A DNA stretch of 6,920 nt from Actinomycetota bacterium (GCA_003168295.1 PMST01000394.1:1-6920); one strand, 5' to 3'; shown: positions 1 through 5,277, numbered from the stretch's first letter. Notes: generated from the sequence alone by a model not told the origin. Program-made: numbers and translations.

Positions 1-128
1 TGCCCGCCTCGGTCATCGCCGCCTCGCTGTACGAACGGTTCGAGTCCCGCGACAACGGCGCGTTCACCGGCAAGATCCTCTCGGCGATGCGCTCGGAGTT
101 CGGCGGGCACAACGAGAAGAAGGCCTGA
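1..128 (+). CDS. gnd: 6-phosphogluconate dehydrogenase, C-terminal end (partial)
   Basis: This is the 3' end of a gene entering from the left edge, with codons in phase from base 3 and a TGA stop at 126-128. The 41 visible residues include LYERFESRDNGAFTGK and end in SAMRSEFGGHNEKKA. This matches the C-terminal tail of the decarboxylating 6-phosphogluconate dehydrogenases, where a conserved arginine in the FxSR segment and the RxEFGGH end complete the substrate site in the dimer partner. The enzyme converts 6-phosphogluconate to ribulose 5-phosphate and CO2 in the cytosol. The next gene, zwf, starts 8 bases after the stop, so the two are probably one transcript feeding the oxidative pentose-phosphate pathway. 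The catalytic domain lies outside the window, so cofactor type (NAD or NADP) cannot be judged. Confidence 0.9.
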   Translation, partial: PASVIAASLYERFESRDNGAFTGKILSAMRSEFGGHNEKKA

Positions 129-136
129 GCCCGACG

Positions 137-1582
137 ATGCCTGCGAAGAACGGCTCCCCGCGGCCGGAGAATCACGTCATCGTGCTCTTCGGCGCGACCG
201 GTGACCTGGCCAAGCGCAAGCTGCTGCCCGGGCTGTTCCACCTGCACGCGGCGGGGCTGCTGCCGCGCGAGTACCGCGTGATCGGGACCTCGCCGGCCCA
301 GTACGCGCTGACCGACGAGCAGTTCAAGGAGCACGCCGAGGAGGCGTGCGCCGACTTCTGCATCACCAAACCCACCGACCCGTCCTGGCCGTCGTTCGCC
401 GAGCGGTTGTCGTTCGCCGCCGCGGACCCGGATGACCCCGCGCCCCTGGTGACCGCGGTGCAGAAGGCGGAAAAGGAGATCGGCGGCTCGCCGTGGCGGC
501 TGTTCCACCTGGCCGTGCCGCCTGCCGCGTTCACCTCGGTGGTCGACATGCTCGGTTCCTCGGGCCTGGCCACGGACCGCACCCGAGTGATCATCGAGAA
601 GCCGTTCGGCACCGACCTGGACTCGGCGCGCAAGCTCGACCAGGCGGTGCACGCGGTGTTCGACGAGTCGCAGGTGTTCCGCATCGATCACTTCCTGGGC
701 AAGGAATCGGTCGACAACATCCTGGCGTTCCGATTCGCGAACGGGCTCTACGAGCCGATCTGGAACCGCTCTCACCTCCGCTACGTGGAGATCGACGTAC
801 CGGAAACGCTGTCGATCAAGGGGCGGGGCGCGTTCTACGACGCGACCGGCGCCTACCGGGACATGGTCGTCACCCACCTGTTCCAGGTCCTGGCGTTCGT
901 GGCGATGGAGGCGCCGGTGTCGCTGTCGGCCAAGCACCTGAGGGCCGAGAAGCTCAAGGTCTACGAGGCGCTGAAGCCGATCGACGTCCGGCACGTCGTG
1001 CGCGGCCAGTACCAGGGGTACCGGTCCGAGCCCGGCGTGGCGGCCGACTCGCAGACCGAGACGATGGTCGCGGTGCGGGCCGAGGTGGACAACTGGCGCT
1101 GGCACGGAGTGCCGTTCCTCCTGCGTTCGGGCAAGGCCATGGGCGCCTCGCGCCAGGTCATCACCCTCGGTTTCCAGCCGCCGCCGTTGCGAATGTTCCC
1201 CGCGCATCACAAGGACACTCCTTACGGCCGGCAGAACGAGATCGTCATCGATTTCGCCGACCCCGGCGCCATCAAGGTCAACTTCCTGGCCAAGGTCCCC
1301 GGAGCGGAGCTGACCCTGGGCAACGCGGAGATGGCGTTCTACTACAAGGACTCGTTCGTCGCGTCGCACGCGCTGGAGGGTTACGAGCGGCTGATCCTGC
1401 AGGCCATGGTCGGCGACCAGTCGCTATTCACCAGCTCGGACGGGATCGAGCGGGTGTGGGAGATCTCCGCACCGCTGCTGGAGAACCCGCCGCCGGTCGA
1501 GCCGTACCGCGTCGGGTCGTACGGCCCGGACTCGGTCAAGCACCTGATCGCGCCCTACCACTGGCACCTGCCGCACGTTTAG
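137..1582 (+). CDS. zwf: Glucose-6-phosphate dehydrogenase
   Basis: 481 residues, close to the usual 480-510. The enzyme oxidises glucose 6-phosphate to 6-phosphogluconolactone in the cytosol. The N-terminal dinucleotide-binding motif GATGDLAKRKL is at residues 19-29. The family signature RIDHFLGKE is at 182-190, with the substrate-binding D184-H185 pair. H247, in RDMVVTHLFQ, aligns by eye with the catalytic base (His240 in Leuconostoc mesenteroides); many family members have QNHL here instead of VTHL. The position usually holding the NADP 2'-phosphate-binding Arg (IVGTAR in Leuconostoc) reads VIGTSPAQY here, with proline 53 and a small insertion, so cofactor preference is uncertain. The ATG start is 8 bases after the gnd stop with no strong Shine-Dalgarno, suggesting translational coupling. 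No opcA follows; the next gene is convergent. Confidence 0.95.
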   Translation: MPAKNGSPRPENHVIVLFGATGDLAKRKLLPGLFHLHAAGLLPREYRVIGTSPAQYALTDEQFKEHAEEACADFCITKPTDPSWPSFAERLSFAAADPDDPAPLVTAVQKAEKEIGGSPWRLFHLAVPPAAFTSVVDMLGSSGLATDRTRVIIEKPFGTDLDSARKLDQAVHAVFDESQVFRIDHFLGKESVDNILAFRFANGLYEPIWNRSHLRYVEIDVPETLSIKGRGAFYDATGAYRDMVVTHLFQVLAFVAMEAPVSLSAKHLRAEKLKVYEALKPIDVRHVVRGQYQGYRSEPGVAADSQTETMVAVRAEVDNWRWHGVPFLLRSGKAMGASRQVITLGFQPPPLRMFPAHHKDTPYGRQNEIVIDFADPGAIKVNFLAKVPGAELTLGNAEMAFYYKDSFVASHALEGYERLILQAMVGDQSLFTSSDGIERVWEISAPLLENPPPVEPYRVGSYGPDSVKHLIAPYHWHLPHV

Positions 1583-1594
1583 GGTTCGGCCCTA
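1580..1594. terminator. Short hairpin between convergent zwf and fic
   Basis: TAGGG-TTCGG-CCCTA is a perfect 5-bp inverted repeat. It starts at the zwf stop codon and lies in the 19-base gap before the end of fic. There is no T-run on either strand, so it would be a weak or non-canonical bidirectional terminator at best. The placement is suggestive; the stem is short. Confidence 0.3.
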
Positions 1595-1601
1595 CGGCTC
1601 A

Positions 1602-2777
1602 TCAGGCGGTGGGTTCACCGAGCTTAGAGCGCATCCACGGGTACGGGTCACGAAGTGGCTTTCGCCTGGCCCTGCGGCGCTCCTGGATCTGCTTGAGCGG
1701 CTCACCGGCAGCGTAGTAGCGGCCTCGACCGTTGCCGTAGGCGGTCAAGATCCCCGCCGACGCCAGGGCCGCTAGGTCGCGGGTGGCGGTCTGTTCGGTG
1801 ACTTCGGCGCGTTTGAGGTAGCCCGCCCGACGCACGCGATAGCCGAGAACGGCGTCGAACATTGCCTCCATCGTGCGCTCGGGAAGATCGTGTTCCGCGA
1901 CTAGCCGGTCGAGGTCGGTCCACGTTTCCCCGGCCTCGTCGACGCGGCGCGCCACTGTCTGAGCCTGCATGTGGTGGGCGCGCAGGTTGAACGATAGCCA
2001 GAGGTGCGCATCGTCACGCGGTTGCCAGGAACCGTGGCCGGTGTGGGCTAGCACGCTGTAGTAGTCGTCGGTGTTGGCCCCGAGCCATTCCTCGATGCTG
2101 GAGAACTCTGGTTCGCCGATGTCTGAACGAGTAAGTACGAGCGTCGCGAGAGCGCGCGCCATCCGTCCGTTGCCGTCCTTGAACGGATGGATCATCACCA
2201 GGTTCAGGTGCGCCATGGCGGAGCGCACGACCGGGTCGCTGTTCACGCCGGTCTGCAGGCTCCGGACCAGCGCGTCCATGAGGGCAGGAACATCGGCGGC
2301 GTCCGGACCTTCGTAGACAACCAGGTCGCGCCGCTCGTCACGGACGTAGATCGCTCCCTTGCGGTAGCGGCCAGGGGACTTCCCGTGGTCGTGGCTCAGC
2401 ATCATGTAATGCATGGCGCGGATCTCGGTGGTGTCGAACGTGGCGTCGTCGTCATCGCCCTTCGCCAGGACGTAACCCAGGGCCTGGCGGTAGCCCTGGA
2501 TCTCCAGGAACGTCTCCTCGTCCGCGCTGATCGGCTCCTCGCCATCAAGGGCGGCGGCCGCGTCGTCTTCATCGACTCGATAGCCCTCGATGCTGTTCGA
2601 GCCTTGAATGGCACGGGCCAGCGCGGAACGGCGCAGGACTCCCTCCCACCGCCGCGGTGTACGAAGGACGTGGCGCAGTTGCTTGCGCATCTGGTGGATC
2701 TCACTCAGCACAGCCTGGTCTTCAGTCGTCAAGGCTGGGGCCGAGTAGATCACCGCATGACGCGATGCTGTGTTCAT
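1602..2777 (-). CDS. Fic-domain protein (AMPylator type, class II) with C-terminal winged helix
   Basis: 391 residues. The complete Fic motif HPFKDGNGRMAR is at 197-208, with catalytic H197, the phosphate/metal residue D201, and GNGR 202-205 and R208 for ATP binding. Upstream, SNSIEG at 60-65 matches the [S/T]xxxE[G/N] inhibitory helix; its position before the Fic domain defines class II, where E64 would block productive ATP binding until released. Residues 1-60 look like the helical Fic_N region. About 137-158 could be the flap that docks the target. Residues 317-360 (VTEQTATRDLAALASAGIL) resemble a winged helix-turn-helix. Proteins of this build transfer AMP (sometimes other groups) to Ser/Thr/Tyr hydroxyls; the target is unknown. 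The ATG has no Shine-Dalgarno and follows a TACCAT -10-like box by 6 bases, suggesting a leaderless message. It sits 100 bases after an RHH-like gene on the same strand. Confidence 0.93.
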   Translation of the reverse strand: MNTASRHAVIYSAPALTTEDQAVLSEIHQMRKQLRHVLRTPRRWEGVLRRSALARAIQGSNSIEGYRVDEDDAAAALDGEEPISADEETFLEIQGYRQALGYVLAKGDDDDATFDTTEIRAMHYMMLSHDHGKSPGRYRKGAIYVRDERRDLVVYEGPDAADVPALMDALVRSLQTGVNSDPVVRSAMAHLNLVMIHPFKDGNGRMARALATLVLTRSDIGEPEFSSIEEWLGANTDDYYSVLAHTGHGSWQPRDDAHLWLSFNLRAHHMQAQTVARRVDEAGETWTDLDRLVAEHDLPERTMEAMFDAVLGYRVRRAGYLKRAEVTEQTATRDLAALASAGILTAYGNGRGRYYAAGEPLKQIQERRRARRKPLRDPYPWMRSKLGEPTA

Positions 2778-2778
2778 A

Positions 2779-2804
2779 TAGTCATGGTAGCTACAGAATG
2801 ACTA
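2779..2804 (-). promoter_or_regulatory. fic promoter with overlapping palindromic operator
   Basis: TAGTCAT (2779-2785) and ATGACTA (2798-2804) are perfect 7-bp inverted arms. The 8-bp palindrome GTAGCTAC (2787-2794) lies between them. On the - strand TACCAT (2789-2784) fits the actinobacterial -10 pattern TANNNT and ends 6 bases before the fic ATG; no clear -35 is visible. A third, imperfect half-site, TAATCAT, is at 2812-2818. A protein bound to the arms would cover the -10 box, so this looks like a repressor operator. The fic winged helix and the nearby RHH-like protein are the obvious candidate binders; that is inference. Confidence 0.45.
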
Positions 2805-2818
2805 CTTAAACTAATCAT

Positions 2819-2829
2819 CGCATCATGCG
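2819..2829. repeat. Short palindrome upstream of fic
   Basis: CGCAT-C-ATGCG is a perfect 11-base palindrome directly beside the TAATCAT half-site. It is about 40 bases upstream of the fic start, in the -35 or upstream region. It may belong to the same control region; its short length allows chance. Confidence 0.3.
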
Positions 2830-2877
2830 GACCCGCTGCCGCGCGTGCGTAGGGACGTGTGCCGCCCTGGCTTGTCT

Positions 2878-3144
2878 TCAGGACTGATCTGTGCGCAGGA
2901 CGTCGAGCACGACGCCGCGGACTGCGTCGTCGGTCTCGGCGGCCCGGATCATGGCCCTGATCCCCCGGGCCAGGGTCATTCTGTTGAGCGGCTGATCGAG
3001 GTCAACGGCGGCCTTGGCGAGCCAGCGGTTCAGAACCTCAAAGTCGGCCGCGGCCAGGTCGACCGTGACCTGGTAGGACTTGGTGCGCAACTTCCGGGCG
3101 CGCTTAGTGCTGGACTCCTCCGAGGGAGGCGGACCGTACGGCAT
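2878..3144 (-). CDS. Small ribbon-helix-helix-like protein
   Basis: 88 residues. After a basic N-terminal tail (TKRARKLRTK, 13-22) comes a short beta-type segment SYQVTVDL (23-30), then a predicted helix (about 31-48, FEVLNRWLAKAAVDL) and a second helix (about 56-70, MTLARGIRAMIRAA). This strand-helix-helix order and size fit MetJ/Arc-type DNA-binding proteins, including small antitoxins and partition-associated regulators. I do not recognise a specific family, and no DNA contact has been shown. The ATG at 3144 is preceded by AGG only 5 bases away, which is short, so the message may be near-leaderless. It lies between the dapF end (44-base gap) and fic (100-base gap), all on one strand. A role in controlling itself and fic is plausible but unproven. 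Confidence 0.6.
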   Translation of the reverse strand: MPYGPPPSEESSTKRARKLRTKSYQVTVDLAAADFEVLNRWLAKAAVDLDQPLNRMTLARGIRAMIRAAETDDAVRGVVLDVLRTDQS

Positions 3145-3151
3145 ATACCTG

Positions 3152-3180
3152 GTTTACTGCATGAACTGTGGTTACCGCAA
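3152..3180 (-). promoter_or_regulatory. Candidate promoter of the RHH-like gene, with near-direct repeats
   Basis: On the - strand TTGCGG (3180-3175) and GTAAAC (3157-3152) are 17 bases apart, giving a start point at or just before the ATG at 3144. Both hexamers are weak. GTAACCACAG and GTAAACCAGG recur as near-direct repeats 18 bases apart (starting at 3175 and 3157). RHH proteins often bind repeated short sites, so autoregulation is possible. Confidence 0.3.
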
Positions 3181-3188
3181 TCGGGCGG

Positions 3189-4238
3189 CTAGGAGGTCTT
3201 GGCGTCCGCGGTTTCGATGACGGCGGTTTCGACGGCGGTTTCGATGGCGACGGCTTCAATCGCGGCGGATTGGATGCCGGCGGCGCGGAGCCGATCGGCG
3301 TTCTGCTCGTCGAGGGCGGAGTACGCGCGGATCTCGTCGGGATAGAGCTCGCGCTCCCCCGTGGCCGGCCAGCCCCGGGCCAGCGCGGCCGGATCAACGG
3401 TGGCGCGGTAGACGAACGTCGCGTTGCCCTCGAGGACCGGGTACCACTGCCCCAGGCGGACCCGCAGCGACGCCGTGGCCATCCCGCCGGCGTTGCGGAT
3501 CAGGACGCTGCGCTCGGGATCGATCCGGCCGGGGCGCGAGTACACCGCCCGCGACGCGGCCATGCCGGAGCCGCACGAGGCCGTCAGCCCGGCGCCGCGC
3601 TCGTACGTGCGCACGAAGATCTCGGTGGGGGCGAGCGGGAGCAGGACCGACAGGTTGGCTCCGGCCGGGAACACGTCCTGGCGGGCGGCCACTTGCTCCC
3701 CCATCGCGATCAGGTCGGATTCGACGTACGTGCCGATGAGCGCGACCAGGTGAGGGTTCGGGATCGATACGGCGGTGAACTCAAGCGCCGGGTCAAGTTC
3801 GGGCAGCCGGGCCTGGTAGAGCCGGGGGCGTCCGGCCACCACGGGAGTGTCCGGGGTGAAGTCCACGGCCGGATGCTCCAGGCTGATCTGGCGCACGCCC
3901 TCGGTGGTGCTGGATCCGCGGCGCACCGTGTACTCCTGCGGGCCGCTGCGGATGGCAGCCGCGTCCGCGCCGCGCAGCTCTAGGATGACCCGGCCCAGGC
4001 AACGCATGCCGTTCCCGCAGAACTCGGCGAAGGAGCCGTCTGGATTGAAGAACCACGCCTCGGGTACCCGCGGCCCGGCGTCGTAGAAGTAGACGCCGTC
4101 GCCGCCGAACGGGCCGTTCCTGTCGCACAGGCGCCGGACGAAGGCCTGCAGGTCGGCCTCGGACGCGAAGTCGCGCGGCGCCATCGCGGCCACGAAGATG
4201 TCGTTCTTCGAGCCGTGCGCGTTCAGGATCTCGGTCAT
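3189..4238 (-). CDS. dapF: Diaminopimelate epimerase, divergent type with repetitive tail
   Basis: 349 residues. DapF interconverts LL- and meso-diaminopimelate for lysine and peptidoglycan. Both catalytic cysteines are present: C74 in NPDGSFAEFCGNGMRC and C222 in YERGAGLTASCGSG. Likely substrate residues N12 (HGSKND), N161 (IPNPH), N195 (GANLS) and E213-R214 also fit the family by eye. Unusual points are GSKND for the common GxGND, GLT for the common GET before the second cysteine, and a length about 60 residues over the usual 270-290. The excess is the C-terminal tail, whose last part (about 324-345) is a low-complexity run of IETA/VETA units. The ATG at 4238 follows a TAGGCT -10-like box by 7 bases, suggesting a leaderless message. 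The Nudix gene ends 84 bases upstream on the same strand. Confidence 0.9.
   Translation of the reverse strand: MTEILNAHGSKNDIFVAAMAPRDFASEADLQAFVRRLCDRNGPFGGDGVYFYDAGPRVPEAWFFNPDGSFAEFCGNGMRCLGRVILELRGADAAAIRSGPQEYTVRRGSSTTEGVRQISLEHPAVDFTPDTPVVAGRPRLYQARLPELDPALEFTAVSIPNPHLVALIGTYVESDLIAMGEQVAARQDVFPAGANLSVLLPLAPTEIFVRTYERGAGLTASCGSGMAASRAVYSRPGRIDPERSVLIRNAGGMATASLRVRLGQWYPVLEGNATFVYRATVDPAALARGWPATGERELYPDEIRAYSALDEQNADRLRAAGIQSAAIEAVAIETAVETAVIETADAKTS
3208..3259. repeat. Short in-frame repeats in the 3' end of dapF
   Basis: The 10-mer GCGGTTTCGA occurs exactly at 3208-3217, 3223-3232 and 3235-3244, with a degenerate copy at 3250-3259. Copies start 15, 12 and 15 bases apart, all multiples of three. 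On the coding strand they yield the repeated IETA/VETA residues. Copy-number change would lengthen or shorten the DapF tail without shifting frame. Confidence 0.8.
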
Positions 4239-4245
4239 CGCGGCT

Positions 4246-4251
4246 AGCCTA
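4246..4251 (-). promoter_or_regulatory. Candidate -10 box for leaderless dapF
   Basis: TAGGCT on the - strand matches the actinobacterial -10 pattern TANNNT and ends 7 bases before the dapF ATG. There is no Shine-Dalgarno in that gap. No good -35 is seen 17-18 bases upstream, as is common for such promoters. Confidence 0.45.
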
Positions 4252-4258
4252 TCCGGAG

Positions 4259-4273
4259 CCAGGCTTTACCTGG
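4259..4273. terminator. Small hairpin between the Nudix gene and dapF
   Basis: CCAGG-CTTTA-CCTGG is a perfect 5-bp stem with a 5-base loop, just upstream of the candidate dapF -10. It has no T-run. It could limit read-through from the Nudix gene or mark a regulatory site. Confidence 0.3.
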
Positions 4274-4274
4274 A

Positions 4275-4329
4275 CTGACCGGGATTTCAGGCGCTGACCG
4301 GGATTCAGGCGCTGACCGGGATTCAGGCG
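4275..4329. repeat. Three tandem 18-base repeats over the Nudix stop codon
   Basis: The unit CTGACCGGGATTCAGGCG is exact at 4294-4311 and 4312-4329. It occurs at 4275-4293 with one extra T. Repeat junctions contain TCAGGCGCTGA, itself an inverted repeat (TCAG/CTGA), at 4287, 4305 and 4323. On the - strand each unit contains GCC TGA, and the Nudix stop is the first one reached. Losing or gaining 18-base units would therefore not change the protein end. There are no spacers, so this is not a CRISPR array. Confidence 0.85.
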
Positions 4330-4847
4330 CTGAAGGCGCCCTGCCAGGGCGCCGAGGCCGCGCCGAGCAGCGCGGACTCGCCCAGGCCGGCCGCGCCGAA
4401 CGCGGGATAAGTGGAGAACCGCATTCCCTCGGCGTAGTTCCGCAGCGCCACCCGGGACCGGTCGAGCATGTTGGTGGGCAACCGGTCCAGATCGAACCAG
4501 CACGCATCCGGCGAGGTGTACTCGCCCTCCCAGCCCGACACGGTCAGGAAGAAGGCGATACGCCCGCTGCCTGAGACATCCTGCATGACGTGCCCCAGCG
4601 ACACGTTCCCGGCGCTGATCACGACCCCGGCCCCGGCCCCGGCGACCCGGACCGCGGTCTCGACGATCGTCTCCCGGTCGGCCAGCTCGCCGGTGGGCGG
4701 TTCGTACGCGCCATCGCCGTAACCGGTATTGGCCCGCTCCCGCAACAGGATCCGACCATTCTTCACCAGCAAAAGGATGACGTCCACGACGACCCTGCGA
4801 CGTTGACGAACGTCGACAGCGAACGCGACTTCGCCCGCTCTACTCAT
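4323..4847 (-). CDS. Nudix-fold protein with a degenerate Nudix box
   Basis: 174 residues from the ATG at 4847, chosen over a longer TTG start at 4883 because GAGG lies 8 bases before this ATG. The fold resembles small actinobacterial Nudix hydrolases: a first strand with VVVDVILLLVKNGRILLRER, a Gly/Tyr-rich stretch, the Nudix helix, then LGHVMQDV, IAFFLTVSGWEGE and DACWFDLDRLP. The Nudix box GX5EX7REUXEEXGU keeps the G and first E (GELADRE, from about residue 53). The REUXEE part reads RVAGAG (residues 67-72), so all three metal-binding glutamates are gone. Normal metal-dependent hydrolysis of nucleoside diphosphate derivatives is therefore unlikely; ligand binding or another role, or decay, is possible. 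Length is near normal with no frameshift. dapF follows on the same strand after 84 bases. Confidence 0.8.
   Translation of the reverse strand: MSRAGEVAFAVDVRQRRRVVVDVILLLVKNGRILLRERANTGYGDGAYEPPTGELADRETIVETAVRVAGAGAGVVISAGNVSLGHVMQDVSGSGRIAFFLTVSGWEGEYTSPDACWFDLDRLPTNMLDRSRVALRNYAEGMRFSTYPAFGAAGLGESALLGAASAPWQGAFSA
4335..4353. terminator. Perfect 19-base palindrome inside the Nudix 3' end
   Basis: GGCGCCCTG-C-CAGGGCGCC forms a 9-bp G/C stem around a single central base. It lies in the last codons of the Nudix gene, just before the stop and the tandem repeats. There is no T-run. It may act as a non-canonical actinobacterial terminator or mRNA-end protector, or extrude as a cruciform; the structure is certain, the role is not. 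Confidence 0.5.
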
Positions 4848-4956
4848 AGTGACCGCCTCGCCGCGCGCCCCTACCCGCCCCAATCCTGGGTCCCTGCCCG
4901 GCGCATTTCGATGTCACACGCACTACCCAGGAGTGAGCACGCTACCTCTGGCCGGC

Positions 4957-5096
4957 TGTGGATCGCCATGTGCACAAAGCCCGCCATCCTGTGGAGGACG
5001 AGACGGAAACGACCGGCGGGCTGTGGACACAATCGCGTCAGTGCCTTGGCGGGCAGGCATCCCGGGTTGTGGAGAACGAAACGCACATGTGGACGA
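4957..5096 (+). promoter_or_regulatory. Cluster of six DnaA-box-like 9-mers in one orientation
   Basis: The sites, all reading TGTG on the + strand, are TGTGGATCG (4957), TGTGCACAA (4969), TGTGGAGGA (4990), TGTGGACAC (5022), TGTGGAGAA (5068) and TGTGGACGA (5088). Compared with TGTGGACAA (reverse of the actinobacterial box TTGTCCACA), four match 8 of 9 and TGTGGAGGA 7 of 9; TGTGGATCG is 7 of 9 to TGTGGATAA. By reading the sequence I found TGTGGA nowhere else in the window on either strand. Start spacings are 12, 21, 32, 46 and 20 bases, several near whole helical turns. No site is a perfect box, so DnaA binding is inferred. An AT-rich patch follows directly. Confidence 0.6.
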
Positions 5097-5108
5097 GCCT
5101 CGGCCGAG

Positions 5109-5160
5109 AATAGTTGAAAAAACACTGACAGTAACTTAGTGACCCGTTACTTAGAGTAAC
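5109..5160. promoter_or_regulatory. AT-rich patch with AGTAAC/GTTACT half-sites
   Basis: The segment has an A-run (5117-5122) and is AT-rich against its surroundings. AGTAAC is at 5130-5135, GTTACT at 5146-5151 and AGTAAC at 5155-5160. The last two form the perfect palindrome GTTACT-TAG-AGTAAC; the first two are inverted arms 10 bases apart. GTAACTTAG and GTTACTTAG also repeat with a 15-base period. CTGACA (5125-5130) resembles a -35, but the facing -10 (TACTTA at 5148) is poor. The palindrome resembles TetR-family operators. Next to the DnaA-like boxes the patch could instead serve as an unwinding element. Both readings are inference. Confidence 0.5.
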
Positions 5161-5174
5161 GATCGAAGGTCGGG

Positions 5175-5218
5175 CAGAGTATCTGCGCGTCGCGCAAACT
5201 GTGACAGGTGAGGCCTGT
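5175..5218. repeat. Run of three short palindromes
   Basis: CAGA-GTA-TCTG (5175-5185), TGCGCG-T-CGCGCA (5184-5196) and ACAGG-TGAGG-CCTGT (5204-5218) follow one another almost without gaps. Each is perfect in its arms. They extend the symmetric sequence begun at 5130. No known element is recognised. Confidence 0.5.
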
Positions 5219-5277
5219 ACGGCTATTGCGTCGTCCTGGTACGGGAAGTGTTCGGGCCGGCCTTATTCGCCCGGGTC

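Noticed and set aside
493..1716. A long (407-residue) open frame overlapping zwf in another phase
   Set aside because: It is Arg/Gly/Pro-rich with no domain and lies inside zwf, which has clear catalytic motifs; it is a typical GC-rich shadow frame.
2187..2801. A 204-residue + strand frame opposite fic
   Set aside because: It is antisense to a gene with a complete Fic motif and has no recognisable family features.
1602..3144. Calling the RHH-like gene and fic a proven toxin-antitoxin pair
   Set aside because: The Fic protein carries its own inhibitory motif, the genes are 100 bases apart, and the small protein does not resemble the FicA-type antitoxin, which itself carries that motif.
3168..3983. 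A 271-residue + strand frame opposite dapF
   Set aside because: It has low-complexity Gly/Arg/Asp content, no domain, and lies antisense to dapF, which has both catalytic cysteines.
4275..4329. Possible CRISPR array
   Set aside because: The 18-base units are directly adjacent without spacers, and no cas gene is present.
4848..4883. Longer Nudix start at TTG 4883
   Set aside because: The extra 12 residues are not family-like, and the ATG at 4847 has a well-spaced GAGG.
4957..5160. Calling the region the chromosomal oriC outright
   Set aside because: Neither dnaA nor dnaN is in the window, no box is a perfect match and all boxes face one way; origin function stays a hypothesis.
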